A DNA stretch of 39,708 nt from Lacticaseibacillus camelliae DSM 22697 = JCM 13995 (GCF_001311195.1 NZ_BBAJ01000018.1:1-39708); one strand, 5' to 3'. Positions 10,171 to 20,543 are shown, numbered from the stretch's first letter. Translations and numbers: made by a program. The notes: generated from the sequence alone by a model not told the origin.

Positions 10171-10336
10171 ATGCCTCGGGCGAGGCTGCTGGTGTGGCTT
10201 TGTCAGGCATTTGCTTAATGAGAAAAAGGCACAACCATTAAAGAACTTTTTCTAATATTCCTGCCATAAATGTGGAATACTAGCTGACTGAAAGCTGATG
10301 TACAGGCCAGCATTTAAAATATTTGTTCTCAATTCA

Positions 10337-10365
10337 TTGACAAGTGTATTTTACGGACATATACT
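10337..10365 (+). promoter_or_regulatory. Strong sigma-A promoter of the oppA-like gene
   Basis: TTGACA at 10337, a 17-base spacer and TATACT at 10360. Start of transcription is expected near 10372, leaving an untranslated leader of about 186 bases before the oppA-like ATG. The sequence between the helicase terminator and this promoter shows no gene. Confidence 0.85.
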
Positions 10366-10421
10366 AATGAAAATGCAATCTTTCTTTAATAAAAGTTGGA
10401 TTGGTCAGGCCAGGAGCGGTG

Positions 10422-10469
10422 ATGAACCGGCTGACCCAATTGAACAAGTGGGAGGTGACCATGCGCTGA
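10422..10469 (+). CDS. Possible 15-codon leader peptide in the oppA leader
   Basis: An AGGAG site 5 bases before ATG opens a frame coding for MNRLTQLNKWEVTMR. It lies inside the predicted leader RNA, 88 bases before the oppA-like start. Its last codons overlap a second good site (GGGAGG) in front of ATG-CGC-TGA. It could be a regulatory leader peptide or chance; I see no terminator that it could control. Confidence 0.25.
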   Translation: MNRLTQLNKWEVTMR

Positions 10470-10557
10470 GCCTGCGGGCCTGGTGGAGTCGGTATGAAAA
10501 CATTAATTTTACTGGGAAGACTTGGGAAGTTAACCATGAGGTTGGAGGACTTTGTGA

Positions 10558-12535
10558 ATGAAACGACGAAACAAACGCAACGCAATCCTGATTGCGTTGA
10601 CGATGACGGCATTGCTGGCGGCGTGTGGCAACAGCGGGTCTTCTAGCAGTGCCGATAAGAACGATACTTATAGCTACGTGTTTGGGACTGACCCGGATAC
10701 TTTTGACTATTCGATCACTAGCCGGACGACGAACACAGACCACCTGGCGAACTTTGAGGAGCCGCTGATGAAGACAAACCGCTACGGCCAAATCGTGCCT
10801 GGGCTGGCGCAGTCCTACAAGGTCACAAACGGCGGCAAGACATACACGTACAAGCTGCGCAAGGACGCCAAATGGGTCGACAGCGAAGGCAACACCTACG
10901 CGAAGGTCAAGCCGCAGGACTTCATTACCGGGATCAAGCATGACGTCGCCGGCAAGTCGGAAGGCCTGTACGTGATCCAGAATTCAATCGTGGGCCTGAA
11001 TGATTACGCCAGCGGCAAGACCAAGGACTTTTCTAAAGTTGGCGTGAAGGTGGTCGGCAAAGACAAGATTCGCTTCAACTTGACCCAGCCGGAGCCGTAC
11101 TGGAATTCTAAGCTGCAGTATGGGCTGCTTGAACCGATCAACGGCAAATTCCTTAAGCAGCAGGGCAAGAAGTACGGTCAGCCAAAAGCCAGCGCCATTT
11201 TGTACGATGGCCCGTACCGCTTGACCAATTTCACGTCCAAGTCGGTCATCGAGTACACGGCCAACGACAAGTACTGGGATAAGAAGAACGTGCACGTGAA
11301 GCACGTGAAGTACACGTTCAACGACGGCTCCAACCCCGACGCGCTGTATAAATCGTTTGAAAAAGGCGACTACACGCAGGCGCGGGTTTACCCAAACCTG
11401 CCAGGCTACAAGCAAGTCCAAAAGCAGAACGGCAAAAACATTGTTTGGTCGCGCCAGGACGCCGGTACATTCAACATCACAATGAATCTCAACCGCCAGT
11501 CGTACAACAACACCGACAAAAAAAACGGCCAAGCAGCGTGAGGACACAAGAAAGGCCCTGCTGAATCAGGACTTCCGCTTGGCAATTCAGTACGCGATGG
11601 ATCGCACCGCGTATAACGCTCAGGCCACCGGCGGCGCTGGGGCCAAGCGGTCACTGCGCAACGAAATGACCCCGCCCTCTTTCGTGCAGGCGGATGGCAA
11701 GGACTATGGGACATACGTGCAGGCAGACCTGCGCGCCTTGAATCCGGCAGTTTACGGCAAGATCAAGATGGCTGACGCGCAGGATGGGACCTACAATCCA
11801 GCGCTCGCCAAGCGTTTGTTCGCAAAGGCGAAGACGGCACTGACGGCGCAAGGCGTGTCCTTCCCAATTAAGCTGGACTTCCCGCAGGGGCAAAAGAGCG
11901 AGCTAGGGCTCAACGAGGTCAAGTCGTTTAAGCGCTCTGAGGAAACCACGCTGGGCGCCAAGAACGTCGAGATCGACATCATCGAGTTGAACGCTGACCG
12001 GTATAACGCGGCAACATACGCCGCCACGACTGGGAAGGCCTCTGACTTTGACCTCAGCAACGCGTCTGGGTGGAGTCCCGATTATCAGGATCCGTCAACC
12101 TACCTTGACATTTACAAGCCGTCCAATGGCAGCTTCCTGATCGGCTACGGGCTGGATCCCGCGTCGACCCGGTCGCAGTCGAACGAAGCGACCCAGAACA
12201 GCATCATCAAAGAGGTTGGTCTGGACAAGTACGAGAGCCTAGTCAATGCGGCCGAAAAAATCACGAACGATGACAATGCGCGGTATAAAGCCTTTGCCAA
12301 GGCCGAGGCGTACCTGCTGAGCATCGGCATCATGATCCCGGTCAACTCCGGCGGCGGGGCTCCATCAGTCACCAAGGTTCAGCCGTTCACCACGTCCTAC
12401 TCGTGGACTGGCGCGGCGTCAGCCCGGCTCGACTACATGAAGCTGCAGTCTAAGCCCGTTACGACCAGTCAGTACAACAAGGCAATGGCGGCGTGGACCA
12501 AGAAACGCGCGGACATTGCTAAGAACAACGATTAA
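10558..12535 (+). CDS. oppA: OppA-like oligopeptide-binding lipoprotein (one frame break)
   Basis: Substrate-binding protein of an oligopeptide ABC importer (SBP_bac_5 family), about 658 residues. GGAGG precedes ATG at 10558. The N-terminus is a lipoprotein signal (MKRRNKRNAILIALTMTALLAAC) with lipobox LAAC, so Cys23 should be lipidated and anchored outside the membrane. Family text includes YVFGTDPDTFDYSITSR, the LAQSYKVTNGGKTYTYKLRKDAKW segment split over two conserved blocks, and SDFDLSNASGWSPDYQDP. An extra A in the run 11518-11525 splits the frame; removal gives NNTDKKTAKQREDTRKALL. No permease or ATPase genes adjoin it, so it is an orphan binding protein that must use a transporter encoded elsewhere, or serve in peptide sensing. 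Confidence 0.93.
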
Positions 12536-12569
12536 CCTCCGCTTCACCATGAGTAGTTTGCAATTCGGA

Positions 12570-12598
12570 AGATCAGCCCACGCGGCTGATCTTTTTTT
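12570..12598 (+). terminator. Terminator of the oppA-like gene
   Basis: AGATCAGCC / GGCTGATCT stem with a short loop and a run of seven T. Confidence 0.9.
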
Positions 12599-12700
12599 GA
12601 GACATTGCCGGAATTTCGACCACAAAGCCGGCTGGGTGGGGATGGTTGCGCTATACTGACGGCAATTGATCAATTTCGCGTCAAATCTGGAGGTAGGGTC

Positions 12701-15538
12701 ATGAGCAAATTAGCACCACGCACGCGTTTCTTCTATTACGATGACTTGGCGGCGGCGCTGAGTTACAAAGAAGCCGCATCACCTTATACGCATTCGCTGA
12801 ACGGGACCTGGCAGTTCTGCTACTTGCAGTCGCCGCGCGAAATCCCAGAGGCCTTCACGACCGGCGATTACGGCGCCATCGACTGGGCAACCATCAAGGT
12901 GCCGGGGCACATGGAGCTGCAAGGGTACGGCAAGCCGAATTACACCAACGTGGATTTTCCGATCCCGGTCGACCCGACCGCGATGCCTGCGGAAAATCCG
13001 ACGGGTCTGTATTTCCGCCGGTTCACGTTCAAGCCGCAGCTGACGCGCCAGATCCTGCGCTTTGACGGCGTGGACTCGACGTTCAAGGTCTGGCTCAATG
13101 GCCAGCTGGTCGGGGATGGTCACGGCAGTCGGCTGATGACCGAGTTTGATGTCACCGATTTGCTGGTGGCCGGCGAGAACACCATCGCGGTGCAGGTGGG
13201 AAAATGGTCAAAGTACTCGTTTCTTGAGGATCAGGACCAGTGGTGGCTGAGCGGCATTTTTCGCGACGTCACGATTGTTGATGAAGGTCGGCTGGATGAC
13301 CTGCAGCTCACGCCTCAATTTAAGGACGGCCAGTGGCAGGTCCAGGTCGCGATCGAGGCCGCGGCTGACCCGAAGCTGAGTGGCAAGGTGTACTTTGCCG
13401 GCGAGACGATTGCTGAAGCTGACTTGGCGAACGGTAAAACCACCATTGACATTCCGGACCCGCACGAGTGGACAGACGAAACGCCGAACCTGTACACGCT
13501 GGTCGTCCAGGACGAAACCGCCGGCGCCATGGTGCCGATGCGCTTCGGGCTGCGGCGCGTCGAGATGATCGATGACCAGATTTGCCTGAACGGGGTGCCG
13601 GTCCTGTTCAACGGCGTCAACCGCCACGAGTTCAATCCGGAAACCGGCCGCGCGCTGACGCAAGACTACATCCTCAGCGAGGTCACCCAGATCAAGCGCG
13701 CTGGCATCAACGCGATCCGCACCTCGCACTACCCGAACACGCCGTATTTTTACGACGTCTGCGATGAGCTGGGGCTGCTGGTGATCGATGAGTGCGACCT
13801 CGAGACCCACGGCATGTACGTGACTGAGATGCCCACCAACGATCCGTACTGGCGCGGCGAGTTTGTCAGCCGCGCTCAGCGGATGGTGCACCGCGATTTC
13901 AACCACCCGTGCGTCGTCATCTGGTCGCTGGGTAACGAAAGCGACTTCGGTGAAAATCACGTCGCCGAGGCGGCCGCGATTCGCGAGCTCGACGCCAGTC
14001 GCCTGATCCACTACGAAGGCGACCGCGACACAGTGGTCGCCGACATGTATTCGACGATGTACACCTCGGTCGAAGACATTGAAAAGCGCGCCGTGAAGCT
14101 AACGCATCAAAAGCCGCACATTCTGTGTGAGTACGGCCACGCGATGGGCAACGGTGCCGGCAGCCTGCAGGATTATCAAGATTTGTTCCATCTTTACAAG
14201 AGTGTGCAGGGCGGCTTCATCTGGGAGTGGAAGGACCACGGCCTGAAGCAGGACACCCCGGACGGGCCGAAGTACGTGTGGGGCGGCGCGTTCGGCGAGC
14301 CGGTCAACGACGCAACGTTCTGCATCGACGGGCTGGTGCGGCCGGACCGGGTGCCGTCGCCTGGGCTGCTGGAGTACGAGCACGTCATTCAGCCGTTCCA
14401 ATTTTTCGCGGCCCAGAACCACGTCGTCGTCAAAAGCCTGTATCACTACCGAACAACGCATGACCTCGTGCTACGGTGGCAGTTGACGGTTGCCGGGGAC
14501 AACGTGGCCAGCGGTAAGCTCGCGCTGCCGCCGTTAGCACCCGGCGCGCTTAGCCCCGTTTTTGCCCTAGACTTGCCTGAGATCATCGGCGCCGATGCGC
14601 TGCTGAACTTCGCCATTGAGACGACCACAAAGCTCGGGGTGTTTGAGGCCGGCGCCAAGTTGGCGTATGAACAGGTGGCTTACCAAGGCCTGCCGAATCT
14701 TGCCGACGCGCCGGCAGAAGTGAGCCAGACGCCGGCCACGGTGACGATCACCCGTGGTGCACTGACAGTCACAGTCGACCGCGGCACCGGCAATGTCACG
14801 CAGCTCAGCCAAGGCGGCCAGCCGCTGTTGGCCGGGGACATGGCGCTGACGCTGGATCGCCTGCCCATCAGCAACGACATGAACGTGGTGGCCGAGCGGC
14901 AAAAGAAGCGCATCACGACGCTGTTTGCGCGGTGTGAAGGCCTTCAGATCACGCAAAATGACGACACGGTGATGGTGGCGATTCGCCAGCGCATTGCGCC
15001 GCCGGCCATCAACTGGGGCATTGAGCTGGCCGTGACGGTCTGGGTCAGCGCGGCCGGTGTGACCATCCGCACCAAGGGCTGGTTCGACGGCGAGAAGCCG
15101 ACGGAAGTGCCACGCATCGGGTACCAGCTGCCGCTGAAGACCACCGTTAAAACAGTTGACTGGTTCGGCCGGGGCACTGGCGAAAGCTATCCGGATAGTC
15201 TGGACGCAGCGCCGCTCGGCCGCTATCACCTCAGCCGCGATCAGTGGGGCTTCCCGTATGTGGTGCCGCAGGAATCCGGCAACCGCATGGGCGTGCGCTG
15301 GGCGACGATTGCGACGACGGCGGGGCCAGCGGTGCACGTGGCTGGCCTAGCGCCTGTTAACCTGAACGTCGTCGGTGGGGATGGTCTGCCGCTCGGCGAT
15401 CAGACCACCGACCAGGTGCGTCTGGATGCCCGGGTTCAGGCGCTTGGCAGCAACAGCTGCGGGCCGCGGCCGCTGAAGCGGTATCGCTTGTACACGGATT
15501 CGTTCGACTTCACCGTGACGATGAGCCTGAAGGATTAG
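12701..15538 (+). CDS. lacZ: Beta-galactosidase, GH2 family, single chain
   Basis: Hydrolyses lactose and other beta-galactosides in the cytoplasm. The protein has 945 residues, uninterrupted. ATG at 12701 follows GGAGG at 12689; the frame is open further upstream without another site. The sugar-binding and immunoglobulin-like domains come first. Then the TIM barrel has NGVNRHEFNP, TSHYPN and DECDLETHG, with acid/base Glu413 in WSLGNESDFG and nucleophile Glu477 in ILCEYGHAMGN. The C-terminal 'small chain' domain carries WFGRGTGESYPDS and GFPYVVPQESGNR. Both halves are in one polypeptide; many lactobacilli instead have the split LacL/LacM enzyme. A TATACT at 12652 may be the -10 box. I see no permease or regulator next to it and no clear cre site. 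Confidence 0.97.
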   Translation: MSKLAPRTRFFYYDDLAAALSYKEAASPYTHSLNGTWQFCYLQSPREIPEAFTTGDYGAIDWATIKVPGHMELQGYGKPNYTNVDFPIPVDPTAMPAENPTGLYFRRFTFKPQLTRQILRFDGVDSTFKVWLNGQLVGDGHGSRLMTEFDVTDLLVAGENTIAVQVGKWSKYSFLEDQDQWWLSGIFRDVTIVDEGRLDDLQLTPQFKDGQWQVQVAIEAAADPKLSGKVYFAGETIAEADLANGKTTIDIPDPHEWTDETPNLYTLVVQDETAGAMVPMRFGLRRVEMIDDQICLNGVPVLFNGVNRHEFNPETGRALTQDYILSEVTQIKRAGINAIRTSHYPNTPYFYDVCDELGLLVIDECDLETHGMYVTEMPTNDPYWRGEFVSRAQRMVHRDFNHPCVVIWSLGNESDFGENHVAEAAAIRELDASRLIHYEGDRDTVVADMYSTMYTSVEDIEKRAVKLTHQKPHILCEYGHAMGNGAGSLQDYQDLFHLYKSVQGGFIWEWKDHGLKQDTPDGPKYVWGGAFGEPVNDATFCIDGLVRPDRVPSPGLLEYEHVIQPFQFFAAQNHVVVKSLYHYRTTHDLVLRWQLTVAGDNVASGKLALPPLAPGALSPVFALDLPEIIGADALLNFAIETTTKLGVFEAGAKLAYEQVAYQGLPNLADAPAEVSQTPATVTITRGALTVTVDRGTGNVTQLSQGGQPLLAGDMALTLDRLPISNDMNVVAERQKKRITTLFARCEGLQITQNDDTVMVAIRQRIAPPAINWGIELAVTVWVSAAGVTIRTKGWFDGEKPTEVPRIGYQLPLKTTVKTVDWFGRGTGESYPDSLDAAPLGRYHLSRDQWGFPYVVPQESGNRMGVRWATIATTAGPAVHVAGLAPVNLNVVGGDGLPLGDQTTDQVRLDARVQALGSNSCGPRPLKRYRLYTDSFDFTVTMSLKD

Positions 15539-15603
15539 TTGTTGCTTGGCGACTCTGAGGGGAAAATTTTCCCGACATCGTCAAAATAATTATGTGAAAG
15601 CCA

Positions 15604-15632
15604 TTGACGTAAGATGAGAATGTGATTAGTAT
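15604..15632 (+). promoter_or_regulatory. Promoter of the trp operon
   Basis: TTGACG, a 17-base spacer and TAGTAT, directly upstream of the T-box leader; transcription is expected to start near 15639. The 65 bases after lacZ hold no other feature. Confidence 0.75.
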
Positions 15633-15638
15633 AAGAGC

Positions 15639-15947
15639 TAATCAAATAGCACGTCCATAAACCGATGAGGTGGAGATCAAGACTATTGTGCACGCCCAGA
15701 GAGCGACCGGAGCTGTGAGTGTCGTCGAACGCAGATAGTTAAATGGACCACCGAGGGGCTGCCCAAAAACCGAGTGCTTTTTCTTGGTGAGTCAGGAAGC
15801 ACGTCTGGCACGCGTCAGTTGCCGGCAGGGTGTTAGCCCTGTATAAGAGGGACTTTGAATCGACAATTTCGATCGAGTCCAATTAAGGTGGCACCGCGAG
15901 TGAAAGCTCGTCCTTAAACAGCATGACTGTTTATGGGCGAGCTTTTT
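15639..15947 (+). promoter_or_regulatory. Tryptophan T-box riboswitch
   Basis: The leader binds uncharged tRNA and lets transcription continue when charged tRNA-Trp is scarce. It has the AGAGAGCGACCGG block near 15699-15711 and a specifier region with TGG at 15744-15746 followed by A, as expected for a tryptophan codon. The T-box sequence AATTAAGGTGGCACCGCG lies at 15881-15898. Immediately after, AAGCTCG ... CGAGCTT with inner TAAACAG/CTGTTTA forms the intrinsic terminator (15904-15947) ending in TTTTT. It precedes trpD by about 95 bases and fits control of the whole operon. Confidence 0.93.
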
Positions 15948-16043
15948 GTATTCTCATAAAGGCGGCGAACAACATGATGTTCAAACGATGGCAAGGCCAA
16001 CTTGGCAGACTGACACTTCAGGATTCCAACGAGGAGAAAAATC

Positions 16044-17068
16044 ATGACATTACACGAAGCAATCAACAAATTAGTGAAGCACGAAGACCTGACCTTTGAC
16101 GAAACCAAGGCCGCGCACGACGAGCTGACCTCTGGCATCGCGGACGCAACAATGATTGCCAGCTACCTGACCGCGATGGCGGCCAAAGGCGTGAAACCGC
16201 AGGAAATCGCCGGCGCGGCGGACTCGCTGCGCCGCAAGGCCTTGCCGTTTGACCCGCAGGCTAAGGTGCTGGAGGTCGTCGGCACTGGCGGCGATCACAG
16301 TGACTCCTTCAACATTTCCACCACCTCGATGTTCGTCATCGCAGCGGCCGGGGTGAAAATCGCCAAGCACGGCAACCGGGCGGCCTCGTCCAAGAGCGGG
16401 GCAGCCGATGTGCTCGAGGCGCTGGGCTTTGACATCAACGCGACACCGGAAAAGTCGGCGCAGCTGCTGAAGGCCTACAACTTCTGCTTCCTGTTCGCGC
16501 AAAAGTATCATCCGTCCATGCGCTTCGTTGGTCCGGCGCGCAAGGAACTCGGTTTCCCGACCATCTTTAACCTGATCGGGCCGCTGGCCAATCCTGCCCG
16601 GCCGACCTACGAACTGCTGGGGGTTTACAGCGAGGACTTGATGCAGCCAATGGCCGAGGCCATCAGCCAGCTCGGCGTCACTTCCGGCATGGTGATCCAC
16701 GGCGAGGACGGGCTGGACGAGGTCACAGTGACCGGCCCAACCGATGCGATTCGCATTCGGGATGGTCAGTTTGAAAAGCTGACGTTGAACCTGCGGATTA
16801 CGGCATCAAGATCGCGAATAAACAGGAACTGGTGGGCGGCACGCCGGCACAAAACGCGCAGATCACGCGGGATGTGCTGGCCGGCCGCGATACGGGCGCC
16901 AAGCGCGACGCCGTGATCTTTAACGCCGGCGTGGCGCTGAGTCTGACGGGCGCGGCCCCAACGATTCAGGCCGGCATCGATCTGGCGCGCAAGACCATTG
17001 AGTCAGGCGCCGCCATCAAGCGGCTGGATGATGCGTTGGCAGTTGATCACGTTGAGGTGAGTGCATGA
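16044..17068 (+). CDS. trpD: Anthranilate phosphoribosyltransferase (one frame break)
   Basis: Transfers phosphoribose from PRPP to anthranilate, the second dedicated step of tryptophan synthesis. About 341 residues, the normal size. GAGGAG lies before ATG at 16044. PRPP and metal-binding motifs are visible: VVGTGGDHSDSFNIST (around residues 77-92) and KHGNRAASSKSGAADVLEALG. RFVGPARKELGFPTIFNLIGPLANP follows in two parts. The frame breaks near 16790, where CCC has become CC; restoring it gives TLNPADYGIKIANKQELVGG. It is the first gene of the operon; trpE and trpG, which make anthranilate, are not in the window. Its stop overlaps trpC by 4 bases (ATGA). Confidence 0.96.
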
Positions 17069-17862
17069 TTTTGGACGACTTGGTGGCCGCGACCCAAAAG
17101 CGGCTGATTCGCGAAAAAGCTGACATCAGTCCGGCGGCCATGCATGACCAGGCGCTGGCAACTCCGGCACCACAGGCGGCCGCGCTTTTGCCGGCGCGCC
17201 TGCACCAGCATTTTGGCATTATTGCCGAGTGCAAGCAGGCCTCGCCGAGCAAGGGGCAGATTGCCACCAGCTTCCCGGTGACACAGATCGCAAGCGAGTA
17301 CGAGGCAGCAGGGGTCGACGCCATTTCGGTGCTGACCGAGCCGGATTATTTTCACGGCCAGCTGGCAGATCTCAAGGCCGTCACGCAAACCGTGAAGACG
17401 CCGGTGCTGCGCAAGGACTTCACCATCGACCGTTACATGATCGACCAGGCGCGGGCCAGCGGCGCGACCATGGTGCTGCTGATTGCGGCGATTTTGCCGG
17501 GGCAGCAGCTGACCGACTTGTACGACTACACCCTGAAAATGGGGCTGCTGCCGCTGGTCGAGTGCCACTCGGAGGATGAAATCAGCCGCGCGCTGCCGCT
17601 TCACCCGCAGCTGATGGGCGTCAACAATCGCGACCTGCGCGACTTCAGCGTTGATTTTCAAAACAGCATTCGCCGGCGCAAGCTGATCCCGCAGGACATT
17701 GCGGTGATTGCCGAAAGCGGCGTGACCAAGCCCAGCCAGCTGCAGGAGCTGCAGGCCGGCGGGCTCAATGGCACGCTGATCGGCGAAACATTCATGAAGG
17801 CGCAGGACCGCGTCGCGACCATTCGCGAGTACCGCCGCGCCGTCGAGAAGGTCCAAGCATGA
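17065..17862 (+). CDS. trpC: Indole-3-glycerol phosphate synthase
   Basis: Closes the indole ring of the tryptophan pathway from CdRP. A complete 265-residue TIM barrel. Family motifs: IIAECKQASPSKG (around residue 51-63), AISVLTEPDYFHG, TPVLRKDFTIDRYMIDQARASGA, LVECHSEDE, MGVNNRDLRDFSVD and VIAESGVTKPSQL. The start ATG at 17065 overlaps the trpD stop, and its own stop overlaps the trpF ATG at 17859, both in ATGA form, indicating coupled translation. It is one of the two uninterrupted genes of the operon. Confidence 0.97.
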   Translation: MILDDLVAATQKRLIREKADISPAAMHDQALATPAPQAAALLPARLHQHFGIIAECKQASPSKGQIATSFPVTQIASEYEAAGVDAISVLTEPDYFHGQLADLKAVTQTVKTPVLRKDFTIDRYMIDQARASGATMVLLIAAILPGQQLTDLYDYTLKMGLLPLVECHSEDEISRALPLHPQLMGVNNRDLRDFSVDFQNSIRRRKLIPQDIAVIAESGVTKPSQLQELQAGGLNGTLIGETFMKAQDRVATIREYRRAVEKVQA

Positions 17863-18450
17863 CCGCGGTGAAGGTGTGCGGCCTGATGACCGAAGCCGAT
17901 GTGGACCTGGTCAATCGGGTCCGCCGGATTACGCGGGGTTTGTCCTGGCGGCAGGGCGCCATCAGGTCAGCCCGCAGCGGGCAATGGCGCTGGCGGCGGG
18001 TTTGACCGCCGGAATCACGCCGGTGGCGGTGGTCGTTGAACCGGACACCGCGGCGCTGGCTACGCTTTTTCCCATCATCACCACGGTGCAGCTGCACCGG
18101 CCGGCTGATTCCGGGCTGGTCGCCACGCTTCACGCGCTGGGGTTTGACGTGTTCGCACGGGTGAATGCCGCGCAGCCGACCACGACCGCCGATTATGCCT
18201 GATGGATGCCGGCGACGGCTCCGGCCAGACGCTGGACTGGCATCACCTGCCGAGTGCAAATCAGCCGCTGATGCTGGCGGGAGGCCTGGATGCCGACAAC
18301 GTCCAGGACGCCATTACCTGCGCGCATCCGGCCATTGTCGATGCGTCAAGCCGTCTAGAAACTAACGGCCGCAAGGATGCGGCGAAGGTGCAAGCCTTCG
18401 TTGCCGCGGTCCGCGAGACAGAAAGGAACTTTTCAGATGTTAAAAGATAA
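17859..18450 (+). CDS. trpF: Phosphoribosylanthranilate isomerase (two frame breaks)
   Basis: Amadori rearrangement of phosphoribosylanthranilate to CdRP in the tryptophan pathway. About 197 residues after correction, normal for the family. It begins [15 protein letters not shown] with the KxCG active-site Cys, continues [16 protein letters not shown], and near the end has the phosphate-binding region LAGGLDADN and VDASSRLET (usual form DxSSGxE). A base is missing near 17924 (before CCGGATTACG), and a C has been lost near 18198, where GCCCTGATG reads GCCTGATG and creates a false stop. It overlaps trpC by 4 bases and trpB by 14. As written it would give only fragments, yet all three segments are well conserved, so error is more likely than loss. 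Confidence 0.92.
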
Positions 18451-19646
18451 GGATACTGATAAAAAAAGACAACCGCTTCGGAGAATTCGGCGGCCAGTAC
18501 GTGCCGGAGACCTTGATGTCCGAGCTGGAAAAACTGACCAAGGCCTTCGAGGACTGCAAGACGGACCCCGCCTTTCAAAAGGAGTTCCACGACCTGCTGA
18601 ATAATTACGCCAACCGGCCATCGCTGCTGTACTACGCGAAGAACATGACCGAGGACCTCGGCGGCGCGAAGATCTACCTCAAGCGCGAGGATTTGAATCA
18701 CACCGGCGCCCACAAGATCAACAACGTGCTCGGCCAGGTCCTGCTGGCTAAGAAGCTGGGCAAGACCCGGCTGATCGCCGAAACCGGCGCCGGCCAGCAC
18801 GGCGTGGCCACCGCCACGGCGGCTGCGTTGTTCGGCATGGACTGCGAGATTTTCATGGGCAAGGAAGACACCGAGCGCCAGCGCCTGAATGTTTACCGGA
18901 TGGAGCTGCTGGGCGCGAAGGTGCGGCCAATCACGTCGGGTCAGGGGCTGCTCAAGGACGCCGTTAACGCGGCGCTGCAGGACTGGGCGGCACATCCCGA
19001 TGACACTTACTATCTGATCGGTTCCGCTATGGGCCCGGCGCCGTATCCGGCAATGGTCAAGGAGTTCCAAAGCGTCATTTCCAAAGAGTCCAAGCAGCAG
19101 ATCATGGACGTGGAAGGTAAACTGCCTGATGCCATCGTCGCCTGTGTCGGCGGCGGCTCCAACGCGATCGGCTCGTTTGCCGAGTACATCGATGATCCAT
19201 CGGTCAAGCTGTACGGCGTTGAGGCGGCCGGCAAGGGGATTCACTCCGGCAAGACCGCCGCGACCATGGAGCTTGGCACCCCAGGCATTTTTCACGGCAT
19301 GAAGTCGGTCTTCCTGCAGAACGATGAAGGCCAGATCGACAAGGTGTACACGATTTCTGCCGGCCTGGATTACCCAGGCATCGGGCCTGAGCACGCGGCG
19401 CTGGCTGCCAGCGGCCGCGCCAAGTATGTCGGTATCACCGACGACGAGGCGGTGGCGGCCTTTGAGTACATCGCCAAGGAGGAAGGCATCATCGCCGCGA
19501 TCGAAAGCTGCCATGCGGTGGCTTACGTCCAAAAGCTCGCGCCGACCATGCCGAAGGATTCAACCATTATTTGCACGTTGTCCGGGCGCGGCGATAAAGA
19601 CGTGGCCAGCATCGCGAAGTACCGGGGGGTAAAGGGCATTGAGTAA
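18437..19646 (+). CDS. trpB: Tryptophan synthase beta chain (one frame break)
   Basis: PLP enzyme that joins indole and serine to make tryptophan, in complex with TrpA. About 402 residues. ATG at 18437 lies inside the end of trpF, after an AGAAAGGA site. An extra A in the run 18461-18467 separates the first nine codons; removal gives [20 protein letters not shown], the normal TrpB N-terminus. The PLP lysine is in [13 protein letters not shown], the phosphate-binding loop is [15 protein letters not shown], and [20 protein letters not shown] is present. The C-terminal [11 protein letters not shown] is intact. Its stop overlaps the trpA TTG start. Confidence 0.97.
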
Positions 19647-20418
19647 ATTACGAGACGTTTTTAAAAATGGTCACAAGGCATTCATTCCGTTCGTGACGGC
19701 AGGCGACCCGTCGGCTGACAGTACCGTCAGCCAGGTCCTGGCACTCGCCGCCGCCGGTGCGGACATCGTCGAACTCGGCGTGCCGTTTTCCGATCCCATT
19801 GCCGACGGGCCGGTGATCCAGGCGGCCGGGCTGCGCGCCTTTGCCGGTGGCATCACGGTCAACGGCGTGTTCGACATCGTTGCGAAAATCCGCGAAACCT
19901 CGCAGGTGCCGCTGGTGTTTCTGACCTATGCGAACATCCCGTTCAAGTACGGCTACGAAAAGTTCACCGCACGCTGCGAGGAGCTCGGCGTCTACGGCTT
20001 AGTCATTCCCGACCTGCCTGCCGAGGAGGCCGGCGAGATCCTGCCATACACGGAAAAGCACCACGTCGACCTGATCCCGCTGATCAGCCCGGCCTCGGGC
20101 AGCCGGCTGGAGAAGCTGGTTCAGCACGCAACGGGCTTCATTTACATCGTGTCCGCGCTTGGCGTCACCGGTCAGCGCAACGATTTTGCGCTGAACCTGC
20201 CTGACCTGATTGCCAGCCTGCGCAAGGTGACCGACGCGCCGCTGTGCATCGGCTTTGGGGTCCACACCCCAGAGCAGGCCAAGACCCTGGCCAAGGAAGC
20301 GGACGGCGTCATCGTCGGTTCCGCCATCGTCCAAATGGTCGCCGACAACGCCGACCCGGCGCCGGTCATTGGCAAGTACACCAAGGAAATGGTCGCTGCA
20401 GTCGAATCCGCCGAATAA
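19639..20418 (+). CDS. trpA: Tryptophan synthase alpha chain
   Basis: Cleaves indole-3-glycerol phosphate to indole, which is channelled to TrpB. A complete 259-residue TIM barrel. The start is TTG at 19639, eight bases inside trpB, giving [25 protein letters not shown]. Catalytic and signature regions are visible: Glu in [20 protein letters not shown] (residues ~44-63), Asp in [27 protein letters not shown] and [11 protein letters not shown]. It is the last gene of the operon, followed by a strong terminator. Confidence 0.97.
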   Translation: MSKLRDVFKNGHKAFIPFVTAGDPSADSTVSQVLALAAAGADIVELGVPFSDPIADGPVIQAAGLRAFAGGITVNGVFDIVAKIRETSQVPLVFLTYANIPFKYGYEKFTARCEELGVYGLVIPDLPAEEAGEILPYTEKHHVDLIPLISPASGSRLEKLVQHATGFIYIVSALGVTGQRNDFALNLPDLIASLRKVTDAPLCIGFGVHTPEQAKTLAKEADGVIVGSAIVQMVADNADPAPVIGKYTKEMVAAVESAE

Positions 20419-20467
20419 CTGGCGTAAGACTGAGCAATTTGAACTGACCTCGCGATATTTTGAACCG

Positions 20468-20506
20468 GCCTGAAGCAGGTGCGCAAACACCCGCTTCAGG
20501 CTTTTT
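20468..20506 (+). terminator. Terminator of the trp operon
   Basis: GCCTGAAGC / GCTTCAGGC with inner AGGTG/CACCC pairing, followed by TTTTT, 50 bases after the trpA stop. Confidence 0.92.
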
Positions 20507-20515
20507 GAGTGCGCA

Positions 20516-20543
20516 CAAAAAATCCTCGGTTGCCCGAGGATTT
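20516..20543. terminator. Bidirectional terminator between convergent genes
   Basis: AAAATCCTCGG / CCGAGGATTTT with loop TTGC. On the minus strand it ends the gene that stops at 20575. Confidence 0.85.

Noticed and set aside
10298-10561. 87-codon frame ending at the oppA start
   Set aside because: No ribosome binding site; it runs across the promoter and has no protein-like composition.
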